Origin: an uncultured Oscillospiraceae bacterium
GTDB taxonomy: Bacteria; Bacillota; Clostridia; Oscillospirales; Oscillospiraceae
Assembly (NCBI GenBank): GCA_900769835.1
Contig: CAAGIE010000157.1
Coordinates: 1-10,067 of the forward strand
Length of the DNA: 10,067 nucleotides
Direction: 5' to 3'
The notes under the pieces were generated by a model, which had not been told where the DNA came from, made no database searches, and saw nothing but the letters and a program-made list of their open reading frames with translations. Shown piece after piece: positions 1 through 7,152 of the stretch; positions within the stretch are counted from its first letter, which is position 1, and every line of letters begins with the position of its first letter. Position numbers and translations under genes: made by a program.

Positions 1-714
1 AATGTCAACTCCTACGGCAAAGACCTTTCTGAGGGGCTGGACTTTTCCGATCTCCTGCGGGAGATCTGTAAGATCGAGGGTGAATTTCTGGTTCGCTTTA
101 TGACCAGCCATCCCCGTGACGCATCCAAAAAACTGTTTGACACTATGGCCTCGGAGCCGAAGATCGCAAAGCAACTCCACCTGCCGTTCCAGTCCGGATC
201 TTCCCGTGTGCTCAAGGCGATGAACCGCCATTATGACCGGGAAACCTATCTGGAAAAAGTGCGTTACGCAAAAAGCGTCATGCCGGATCTGGTGCTTACC
301 TCGGACGTGATCGTGGGCTTCCCCGGAGAAACGGAGGAGGAGTTTCTGGAAACCATTTCCCTGATCCGTCAGGTGCGTTACGACTCCCTCTTTACCTTTA
401 TTTTCTCTCCCAGAAAGGGAACGCCGGCGGCATCCATGGAGGACATCACCCCCAAGGAGGAGAAGAACCGCCGCTTCGATATGCTCTGCGCCACCCAAAA
501 TGCCATCAGCGAGGAGATCCACAAGGAATATGTGGGTAAGACTTTCCGTTGTCTGGTGGACGGTACAGACAAAGAAATGCTCACTGCCCGTACCCAGGGC
601 GGCCGGCTGGTGCGTCTACCCGGCGACCCCGCCCTCATCGGCAGTTTTATATCCGTAGCCATCACCGGCGCTACCACCTGGAGCCTCACCGGTGAACTGG
701 CAGAAAAGGAATGA
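1..714 (+). CDS. miaB: MiaB, tRNA-2-methylthio-N6-dimethylallyladenosine synthase (3' part)
   Basis: The 5' end lies outside the window; 237 codons remain, open from base 1. MiaB is a radical-SAM methylthiotransferase that adds the methylthio group to i6A37 of tRNAs reading UNN codons. The visible part begins with NVNSYG, which in the family follows the radical-SAM CxxxCxxC site, so the cluster-binding cysteines are upstream. It continues with HLPFQSGS, then NRHYDRETYL and SDVIVGFPGETEEEF, all typical of MiaB. Roughly the last 60 residues, from EYVGKTFRCLVDG on, fit the RNA-binding TRAM domain. The gene ends 4 bases before mutS and carries the mutS ribosome binding site in its last codons. 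Other methylthiotransferases (MtaB, RimO) are alternatives, but the motifs and the mutS neighbourhood favour MiaB. Confidence 0.93.
   Translation, partial: NVNSYGKDLSEGLDFSDLLREICKIEGEFLVRFMTSHPRDASKKLFDTMASEPKIAKQLHLPFQSGSSRVLKAMNRHYDRETYLEKVRYAKSVMPDLVLTSDVIVGFPGETEEEFLETISLIRQVRYDSLFTFIFSPRKGTPAASMEDITPKEEKNRRFDMLCATQNAISEEIHKEYVGKTFRCLVDGTDKEMLTARTQGGRLVRLPGDPALIGSFISVAITGATTWSLTGELAEKE
704..710 (+). promoter_or_regulatory. Ribosome binding site deciding the mutS start
   Basis: AAAAGGA lies inside the final codons of miaB, 8 bases before the ATG at 719. An in-frame GTG at 692 would add nine residues, but it lies upstream of this site and has no site of its own, so 719 is preferred. The position suggests translation of mutS is coupled to that of miaB. 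Confidence 0.6.
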
Positions 715-718
715 TCGT

Positions 719-3316
719 ATGGCAAAAGAAAAAGAACTGACCCCCATGCAGCGTCAGTACTACACAATTAAAGAGCGCAATCAGGATTGCATCCTGTTTT
801 TCCGTCTGGGCGACTTCTATGAGATGTTCGACGAAGATGCCCGTCTGGCGGCAAAGGAACTGGATCTGACCCTGACCACCCGGGATCGGGCAAAGCCCAA
901 GGAAGAGCAGACCCCTATGTGCGGTGTGCCTTACCACAGTGTGGATGCCTATATCGCCCGTCTGGTGCAGAAGGGCTACAAGGTAGCCATCTGCGAGCAG
1001 ATGGAAGATCCTGCTCTGGCAAAGGGTATCGTGGAGCGAGACGTGACTCGTATCGTCACCCCCGGCACGGTGACGGAAAGTTGCATGCTGGACGAGAGCA
1101 AGAATAACTATATCGCTTGTGTCTACGGCTCTCAGGAGCGGTACGGCCTTGCGTTCTGCGATGTTTCCACCGGCGCATTTTTCTCCACAGTTTCCGCCGA
1201 TGCCCAGGCAGTGGCTTCCGAACTGGGTCGCTTTGCACCCAGCGAGGTGATCCGCGGCGGCGATACCTGCCGGGATCCCCTGATTAACGAAGCACTGTTT
1301 TTGCGCCTGCAATGCTGTGTTACCGAGAAAAACGACAATGAATTTGATCCGGAGCAGGCCCAGGCGACTCTGGAGTCCCACTTTAACGCCAGCCTGGCGC
1401 AGTTGAGTCTGACCGGTCTGCCGGAGGCAACGATGGCGGCAGGCACTCTGCTGCTGACCCTGCTGACTTTGCAGAAAAATGACCTGGCCCATATCCGCCA
1501 GATGCAGTATTATACCACCGGTCGGTTTATGGAACTGGATATGGATGCCCGCCGCAATCTGGAACTGACCGAAACCATGCGCAGCAAGGAGAAGAAAGGC
1601 ACGCTCCTCTGGGTGCTGGATAAGACCCGCACCGCGATGGGCAGCCGTATGCTCCGCAGTTGGCTGGAAAAGCCCCTTCTGGATATCACCCAGATCGGCC
1701 GCCGCCACAGTGCGGTGGAGGAACTGACGGAAAAGACCCGTGTGCGGGGTGAACTGACCGAAACCCTCAAGGATGTTACCGATCTGGAGCGTGTGATGAC
1801 CCGTGTGGTCACCGGCACGGTGAATTGCCGGGATCTTCTGGGTCTTGCCCGTGGTCTGCGGGCGTTACCTGCGATCCGCGAGCAGATGGAGGAACTGGAC
1901 AGTGCGTTGCTGCAGTCCCTCCGTCAGGAGATCGACACTTTGCAGGATTGCGCGGACCTGATCGAGAACACCATTACCGACGATCCTCCCCTGACGGTGC
2001 GGGAGGGCGGCATCATCCGTCCCGGCGCCGATGCGGAGGCAGACCGCCTGCGGGATATTATGCGGGGCGGCTCCAACACCATTCTGGCCATTGAGGCTTC
2101 CGAAAAGGAAAAGACCGGCATCCGCACCCTGAAGGTGAGTTATAACCGGGTGTTCGGCTACTATATCGAGGTGTCGAAGTCCTTCCAGGATCAGGTGCCG
2201 GACTACTATATCCGCAAGCAGACCCTGGCAAATTGCGAGCGTTACATCACCCCGGAACTCAAGGAACTGGAGGAGCAGGTGCTTACCGCCAAGGAGCGGC
2301 TGACGGCGCTGGAATACCAGATCTTTACAAAATTGCGGGAGCATCTTGCCCGGCAGGCCGCAAGAGTGCAGACCTCTGCGGCGGCGGTTGCGGCGGCAGA
2401 CTGCCTTTGCTCTCTGGCTACCGTGGCGGTTCAGCGGAATTACTGCCGTCCCGAAATGACCCTGGGCAACGAGATCGAGATCAACGACGGCCGCCATCCC
2501 GTGGTGGAGCAGATGCTCAAGGATACCCTCTTTGTCCCCAACGATACCCAATTGGGCGCGCAGGATAATCAGGTGTCCATCATCACCGGCCCCAATATGG
2601 CAGGTAAATCTACCTATATGCGTCAGGTGGCGCTGATCGTGCTGATGGCGCAGATGGGTTCTTTCGTACCTGCCCGGGATGCAAAACTGGGCCTTGTGGA
2701 TCGGGTGTTTACCCGTATCGGCGCCAGCGACGATCTGGCATCCGGTCAGTCTACCTTTATGGTGGAAATGAGCGAAGTGGCAAACATCCTCAAGTATGCC
2801 ACCTCCCGGAGTCTCTTGATCCTGGACGAGATCGGCAGAGGCACCTCCACCTACGACGGCATGGCCATCGCCCGCGCGGTGCTGGAGTATGCCGCCAGCC
2901 CCAAGCATTTGGGCGCAAAGACCTTGTTTGCGACCCATTATCACGAACTGAGCGTGATTGAAAATGAACTGCCCAACGTGAAGAACTACAACATTGCCGT
3001 GAAAAAGCGTGGAGATAAAATGATCTTCCTGCGCAAGATCGTACCCGGCGCCACCGACGACAGTTTCGGCGTGGAAGTGGCAAAACTGGCAGGTCTGCCC
3101 AACAGCGTTGTGGCGCGGGCAAGACAGATCCTTCAGGAACTGGAGACCCGCGAGCCCAAGACCGTGGTGGTGAAGGAAACCGACCCCGACGATCAGATCA
3201 GTATGGTGGATATCCGCCAGCAGGAGATCTGCCGCGCGCTGGAGGAGATCAGTGTGGAAACCCTGACCCCCATCGAGGCAATGAACGAACTTTACAAACT
3301 GAAGAAGATGCTTTAA
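719..3316 (+). CDS. mutS: DNA mismatch repair protein MutS
   Basis: MutS binds mismatches and small loops in DNA and, on ATP binding, recruits MutL. The 865-residue length is normal for bacterial MutS1. The mismatch-reading Phe-X-Glu motif is present (F33-Y34-E35 in LGDFYEMF). The clamp domain lies at roughly 430-515 (RVFGYYIEVSKS). The C-terminal ABC-type ATPase has Walker A at 624-632 (GPNMAGKST), Walker B at about 700-704 (LILDE), followed by IGRGTSTYDG, and then the ATHYHEL motif. Near the C-terminus QISMV (from Q826) resembles the beta-clamp binding motif of other MutS proteins, and the LTPIEAMNELYKLK end is typical. These features separate it from MutS2, which has a Smr domain and no mismatch-binding domain. 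It is followed after only two bases by the CPBP protease gene. Confidence 0.98.
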   Translation: MAKEKELTPMQRQYYTIKERNQDCILFFRLGDFYEMFDEDARLAAKELDLTLTTRDRAKPKEEQTPMCGVPYHSVDAYIARLVQKGYKVAICEQMEDPALAKGIVERDVTRIVTPGTVTESCMLDESKNNYIACVYGSQERYGLAFCDVSTGAFFSTVSADAQAVASELGRFAPSEVIRGGDTCRDPLINEALFLRLQCCVTEKNDNEFDPEQAQATLESHFNASLAQLSLTGLPEATMAAGTLLLTLLTLQKNDLAHIRQMQYYTTGRFMELDMDARRNLELTETMRSKEKKGTLLWVLDKTRTAMGSRMLRSWLEKPLLDITQIGRRHSAVEELTEKTRVRGELTETLKDVTDLERVMTRVVTGTVNCRDLLGLARGLRALPAIREQMEELDSALLQSLRQEIDTLQDCADLIENTITDDPPLTVREGGIIRPGADAEADRLRDIMRGGSNTILAIEASEKEKTGIRTLKVSYNRVFGYYIEVSKSFQDQVPDYYIRKQTLANCERYITPELKELEEQVLTAKERLTALEYQIFTKLREHLARQAARVQTSAAAVAAADCLCSLATVAVQRNYCRPEMTLGNEIEINDGRHPVVEQMLKDTLFVPNDTQLGAQDNQVSIITGPNMAGKSTYMRQVALIVLMAQMGSFVPARDAKLGLVDRVFTRIGASDDLASGQSTFMVEMSEVANILKYATSRSLLILDEIGRGTSTYDGMAIARAVLEYAASPKHLGAKTLFATHYHELSVIENELPNVKNYNIAVKKRGDKMIFLRKIVPGATDDSFGVEVAKLAGLPNSVVARARQILQELETREPKTVVVKETDPDDQISMVDIRQQEICRALEEISVETLTPIEAMNELYKLKKML

Positions 3317-3318
3317 TT

Positions 3319-3999
3319 ATGAGACAAAAGATGAATAACCTGGAGCGGTATGCCGGCTGGTTCTTTTTTGGATTTCAGTTGCTGGTGCTGCCGGAGATCC
3401 TGGCGTTTTGCAACAAATTATTGCCCAAGCCTCTGGGTCTGACCCAGTTGCAGATCGTGGCATTTATACTGACCTTTTCCATCATCGTGGCGATCTTTCA
3501 TCGTTTCTTGTGGAATGGCCTGATGACGGCCTGCGAGAAACTGTGGCGCACCCTGAAAAGCGCATTTTTGGCATTTTGCGTGTACTATGTCAGCAATATC
3601 CTTGTGGGCCTGCTGATCACAAAACTGATGCCCGACTTTTACAATGTGAACGATAGCAGTATCGACCAGATGGCCACCCAAAGCCGCACCCTGATGACCA
3701 TTTGCGTGGTGGTGCTGGTGCCGGTGACGGAGGAGACCCTTTATCGCGGTCTGCTGTTCGGTGGGCTGTATGCCAAGAATAAGTGGCTGGGCTATATCGT
3801 ATCCGTGGTGGTGTTTGCGGCAGTCCACGTGATCGGCTATGTGGGTCAGTATGAGATCACCCACCTGCTGCTTTGCCTTTTGCAGTATGTGCCTGCGGGT
3901 ATTGCGCTGGCCTGGGCTTATGAGGAGTCCGATACGATCTGGGCGCCTATCCTGATGCATATGACCATCAACCTGATCGGTATGGCAGCTATGAGGTAA
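3319..3999 (+). CDS. CPBP family intramembrane metalloprotease
   Basis: This 226-residue, strongly hydrophobic protein appears to have six to eight membrane segments. All three motifs of the CPBP (CAAX protease and bacteriocin-processing, Abi) family are present: EETLYR (E138, E139, R143), FAAVH (F166, H170) and HMTIN (H214, N218). These glutamates and histidines are the expected catalytic and metal-binding residues, so the enzyme should be active in the cytoplasmic membrane. Its substrate cannot be read from the sequence; family members range from prenyl-protein proteases to bacteriocin self-immunity proteins. The ATG at 3319 is two bases after the mutS stop and has a weak ribosome binding site; the in-frame ATG at 3331 is a possible alternative start. 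The gene lies between mutS and mutL in one tight operon, which is unexpected for a membrane protease. Confidence 0.9.
   Translation: MRQKMNNLERYAGWFFFGFQLLVLPEILAFCNKLLPKPLGLTQLQIVAFILTFSIIVAIFHRFLWNGLMTACEKLWRTLKSAFLAFCVYYVSNILVGLLITKLMPDFYNVNDSSIDQMATQSRTLMTICVVVLVPVTEETLYRGLLFGGLYAKNKWLGYIVSVVVFAAVHVIGYVGQYEITHLLLCLLQYVPAGIALAWAYEESDTIWAPILMHMTINLIGMAAMR
3993..3997 (+). promoter_or_regulatory. mutL ribosome binding site overlapping the protease stop codon
   Basis: GAGGT spans the last sense codons and the first base of the stop codon of the membrane protease gene, 6 bases before the mutL ATG at 4004. Ribosomes finishing the protease would expose or occupy this site, so mutL translation is probably coupled to the protease. 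Confidence 0.6.
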
Positions 4000-4003
4000 C
4001 AAA

Positions 4004-5863
4004 ATGGGAAAGATTCAAAAATTATCCCCCCACGTGGCGAACCTGATCGCCGCGGGCGAGGTGGTGGAGCGGCCTGCTTCCGTGGTAAAGGAACTGCTGG
4101 AAAACGCAGTGGATGCCGGCGCAAAGCAGGTGACTGTGGAGATCCGTCAGGGCGGTATGACCTTCCTGCGGGTCACGGATAACGGTTGCGGCATGTCCCC
4201 GGAGGATGCCCGCACCGCCTTTCTGCGCCACGCCACCTCCAAACTCCGCACGGCAGAGGATCTGGCGGCCATCGGCACTATGGGCTTCCGCGGTGAAGCC
4301 TTGGCGGCCATCGCATCGGTGAGCCGGATCGACCTGCTGACCAAGACTGCCGACAGTATTTCCGGCACCAGCCTGACGCTGGAGGCAGGGGAGATCCTGG
4401 AGGAGTCCGAGGCGGGTTGCCCCGACGGCACTACCATCATTGTGCGGGATCTGTTCTACAACACCCCCGCAAGAATGAAATTTATGAAGTCTGACACAGT
4501 GGAGGGCAGTAAGGTTTCTGCCGCAGTGCAGATGCAGGCGCTGGCTCACCCCGAGGTGGCGATCCGCCTGATCCGCGACGGCAAGGAAGTACTCTCCACC
4601 ATTGGCAGTGGCAGTTTGGAAGACGCGGTGTATTGTGTGTTCGGCCGTCAGTGGGGTCAGATTGTAAAGGTGGACAGTAAGTGGGATGGCCTTTCGGTCA
4701 ACGGCTTTGTGTCCAAGCCCTCCGATGCCCGTCCCAGCCGAAATATGCAGACCTTTTTCGTCAACGACCGTCCCGTACGCTCCCGCCTTTTGATGGCGGC
4801 GCTGGAGGAAGCCTACCGCAATCAGATCATGGTGGGCAAGTTTCCCGCTTGCGTACTGCATATTCGGGTCCCCCATAATGTGGTGGACGTGAACGTGCAT
4901 CCGGCGAAGACCGAAGTGAAATTCCTCAATGAAAAGTCAGTCTTTGACTGTGTGCATTACGGCGTGTTGGGTGCGCTGAATAAAACGCCCGACCGTCCTC
5001 AGGTGCAGTTTTCTGCGCCGAAACCCACACCGGCAGAAAAACCGCCGGTAAAGAAAGAAACGTTCTTCCGCACCATGACGGCGGAGGAGTTCAAGACTTT
5101 CTCTGAAGCAACGAAGCAAGCGCCCAAGCCCAGTCCTTTGGCGGCGGCCGCGGCAGTGGCGGCAGTGGAGCGGACGGCTGTGCAGAATGTGCAACAGACG
5201 ATCCGCCTGCCCCAGGCATCTGCTCCGGATGTAAAACTGCCGGAAATGCCCAAGCCCGTAGTGGTGGAACAAAAGGAAATGGAAATGCCCACCCAGATCC
5301 CCTGGCGGCTGGTGGGTGAACTGTATAACAGTTACATTCTGGTGGAGCAGGGCGAGGATGCGTTCCTGATCGACAAACACGCCGCCCACGAGCGCATTTT
5401 GTTTGAAAAACTGAAAGCCCAGCAGGAGGAGATCTCCTCCCAGATGCTGATCGCGCCCATCGATTGTCCCATGACTCCCGACAGTGCCGCCCTTTTGTTG
5501 GAAAACACTGCCCTTTTGCAGGAACTGGGCTTTGAGATCGAAGAGTTTGGCGAGGGTACGGTGCTGATGCGCCGAATTCCCATGGATCTGTCTGCGGAGG
5601 ATGCCCGGGATACCCTGGAGAATATCGCCGCAGATCTGCACAACGGCCGCAGAGAAGAGCGGAGTCAGGTGCGGGATACGCTTTTGCACACCGTTGCCTG
5701 CAAGGCCGCCATCAAGGCCGGCTGGCGCACCGATGCCCAGGAACTGATGGTGCTGGCAAAGCAGGTGATGAGTCGGGAGGATCTGAAGCATTGCCCCCAC
5801 GGCAGACCCATCTGCATCAGCCTTTCCAAAAAGCAACTGGAAAAGCAATTTAAGCGCACATAA
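4004..5863 (+). CDS. mutL: DNA mismatch repair protein MutL (endonuclease type)
   Basis: MutL links MutS mismatch recognition to strand incision. The 619-residue protein has an N-terminal GHKL ATPase domain (about 1-330) with the catalytic glutamate E30 and N34 in KELLENAVDAG, then DNGCG (59-63) and GFRGEAL (94-100). A Pro/Ala-rich linker of about 90 residues follows. The C-terminal domain (about 430-619) carries the metal-binding endonuclease motif as DKHAAHERILFE (457-468), ACKAAIK (around C566) and CPHGRP (597-602). QMLIAPI (from Q480) resembles the beta-clamp binding motif of Bacillus MutL. It is therefore a nicking MutL, as expected in bacteria without MutH. The start follows a good ribosome binding site at the end of the protease gene; the stop overlaps the miaA ribosome binding site. 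Confidence 0.97.
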   Translation: MGKIQKLSPHVANLIAAGEVVERPASVVKELLENAVDAGAKQVTVEIRQGGMTFLRVTDNGCGMSPEDARTAFLRHATSKLRTAEDLAAIGTMGFRGEALAAIASVSRIDLLTKTADSISGTSLTLEAGEILEESEAGCPDGTTIIVRDLFYNTPARMKFMKSDTVEGSKVSAAVQMQALAHPEVAIRLIRDGKEVLSTIGSGSLEDAVYCVFGRQWGQIVKVDSKWDGLSVNGFVSKPSDARPSRNMQTFFVNDRPVRSRLLMAALEEAYRNQIMVGKFPACVLHIRVPHNVVDVNVHPAKTEVKFLNEKSVFDCVHYGVLGALNKTPDRPQVQFSAPKPTPAEKPPVKKETFFRTMTAEEFKTFSEATKQAPKPSPLAAAAAVAAVERTAVQNVQQTIRLPQASAPDVKLPEMPKPVVVEQKEMEMPTQIPWRLVGELYNSYILVEQGEDAFLIDKHAAHERILFEKLKAQQEEISSQMLIAPIDCPMTPDSAALLLENTALLQELGFEIEEFGEGTVLMRRIPMDLSAEDARDTLENIAADLHNGRREERSQVRDTLLHTVACKAAIKAGWRTDAQELMVLAKQVMSREDLKHCPHGRPICISLSKKQLEKQFKRT

Positions 5864-5871
5864 GGAGAACT

Positions 5872-6807
5872 ATGAGTAAGATCATCTGCATTGCGGGACC
5901 CACCGCCTCCGGTAAAACTGCGTTGGCAGTAGAACTGGCAAAACTGTATAACGGCGAAGTGGTGTCCTGCGATTCCATGCAGATCTACAAGGGGATGGAC
6001 ATCGGCACCGCAAAGCCCACGGAGGAAGAAATGCAGGGCATCCCTCACCACATGATCGATGTGGCAGAGCCTTGGGAGGACTTCTCCGTCAGCCGTTACT
6101 GCAAAATGGCTACCCCTATTCTGGAGGACATTCTGGCAAGGGGAAAGACCGCCATTATTGCCGGCGGCACCGGCCTTTATATGGACGCCCTGATCCGCGG
6201 CAACGACTTTGCGCCGTTTCCTTCCACCGGTATGCGGGAAAAACTGGAGGAGCAGGCAGACCGGGAGGGTATGGAGGCGATGCTGGCGCTCCTGCACACC
6301 ATTGACCCCGAGGCGGCATCCCGCCTGCACCTGAAAGACCGCAAGCGGGTCATTCGGGCGCTGGAGGTCTACTACGAAACCGGCCGCACCATCACAGAGC
6401 ACAACCGGATGACGCAGGCCATTCCGCCGAAATATCAGGCGCTTTGGTTCTGCATCACCGACGAGGATCGCAAGACTCTCTATGACCGCATCGACAGTCG
6501 GGTCACCACTATGCTGGAGATGGGTCTTGAGCAGGAGATCCGTGCGCTTCTGGAGGCGGGTGTGCCGGAAAAATGCACCGCTATGCAAGCCATCGGCTAC
6601 AAGGAATTTGTGGCGGCGCTGGCAGGGGAGTGTACCATGGAGGAGGCGGCAGACAAGGTTCGCCAAAGTTCCCGAAATTATGCAAAGCGGCAGTTGACCT
6701 GGTTCCGCCGCAACCCCGAGATCCATATGCTGGTGCGGAAAACCGGCGAAAAAAATCGGGAAATATTGGAATCTGCTCGACAGATTATTGCAGAATTTGA
6801 CAAGTAA
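5872..6807 (+). CDS. miaA: MiaA, tRNA dimethylallyltransferase
   Basis: MiaA transfers a dimethylallyl group to N6 of A37 in tRNAs reading UNN codons, making the i6A that MiaB then methylthiolates. The 311-residue length is usual. The P-loop is GPTASGKT (9-16). D34 and S35 in CDSMQIY fit the conserved catalytic region, followed by GMDIGTAKP, GIPHHMIDV, AGGTGLYMDALI, YDRIDSRV, QAIGYKEF and the C-terminal RNYAKRQLTWFRR. AAGGAG at 5862-5867, overlapping the mutL stop codon, is 4 bases before the ATG. The mutL-miaA-hfq order is also known from Escherichia coli, and here the earlier member of the modification pathway lies in the same cluster as miaB. Confidence 0.97.
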   Translation: MSKIICIAGPTASGKTALAVELAKLYNGEVVSCDSMQIYKGMDIGTAKPTEEEMQGIPHHMIDVAEPWEDFSVSRYCKMATPILEDILARGKTAIIAGGTGLYMDALIRGNDFAPFPSTGMREKLEEQADREGMEAMLALLHTIDPEAASRLHLKDRKRVIRALEVYYETGRTITEHNRMTQAIPPKYQALWFCITDEDRKTLYDRIDSRVTTMLEMGLEQEIRALLEAGVPEKCTAMQAIGYKEFVAALAGECTMEEAADKVRQSSRNYAKRQLTWFRRNPEIHMLVRKTGEKNREILESARQIIAEFDK

Positions 6808-6851
6808 ATAATGCTAAGATTTATGTATCCCAAAAGAAAGAAGGCGTACAT

Positions 6852-7079
6852 ATGTCTGAGCAAACCAATCTTCAGGAAGCTATTTTGCAGGAGACCTGCC
6901 GGGAGAAAGTTCCGGTGACATTGTTTCTGATGAATGGCTTCCAGCTCCGGGGGATCATCACCGGATTTGACGCGTTTGTAGTGGTGCTGGTAACCGATGG
7001 AAAGCAGCAAATGATCTATAAGCATGCCATTTCCACACTGGCCCCCATTCGACCGCTGAAAGCCGCAGCCACGGCATAA
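6852..7079 (+). CDS. hfq: RNA chaperone Hfq
   Basis: Hfq forms a hexameric Sm ring that binds small RNAs and mRNAs. This 75-residue protein aligns without gaps to E. coli Hfq through the Sm core: Q8, F39-D40-x-F42, and Y56-K57-H58 followed by AISTL, the Sm2 motif that lines the proximal uridine-binding face. The rim segment is CREKVP, with only two basic residues against three arginines in E. coli RRERVP. The C-terminal tail is short, only about ten residues past the core, as is usual in Firmicutes. AGAAGG at 6839-6844 is 7 bases before the ATG. The gene is 44 bases after miaA and is followed at once by a strong terminator, so it is the last gene of the repair/tRNA-modification cluster. Confidence 0.96.
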   Translation: MSEQTNLQEAILQETCREKVPVTLFLMNGFQLRGIITGFDAFVVVLVTDGKQQMIYKHAISTLAPIRPLKAAATA

Positions 7080-7085
7080 CAAAAG

Positions 7086-7115
7086 GGCGACGGAGCAACG
7101 CTTCGTCGCCTTTTT
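7086..7115 (+). terminator. Rho-independent terminator after hfq
   Basis: An 11-pair stem (7086-7096 with 7100-7110, one G-U pair) has a three-base loop and is followed by five T residues (7111-7115). A run of four A residues at 7081-7084, one base before the stem, would give a short U tract on the opposite strand, so weak bidirectional use is possible. It begins 6 bases after the hfq stop and separates the mutS-hfq cluster from yggS. Confidence 0.92.
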
Positions 7116-7152
7116 GCGTGAAGCGAACCTAAAAAGAAAGAGATGATCGGAA

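Noticed and set aside
692..718. GTG at 692 as an earlier start for mutS, adding nine residues.
   Set aside because: It overlaps miaB by 23 bases and lacks a ribosome binding site; the ATG at 719 has AAAAGGA at good spacing and gives the normal N-terminus.
1054..1075. Seven-base inverted repeat (CGTCACC/GGTGACG) within mutS.
   Set aside because: It encodes the conserved VTPGTVT stretch of MutS and has no T tract; it is explained by protein sequence.
686..2944. Long minus-strand open frames (340 and 359 codons) opposite mutS, with similar ones opposite mutL, miaA and ileS.
   Set aside because: They lie opposite clearly conserved genes in G+C-rich sequence, where codon bias leaves antisense frames open. 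Their translations are low-complexity (His, Gln, Arg, Gly rich) with no family motif.
5141..5170. GCG/GCA-rich run with a short repeat (GGCAGTGGC) in mutL.
   Set aside because: It codes for an Ala/Val-rich part of the flexible linker; low-complexity linker DNA is a sufficient explanation.
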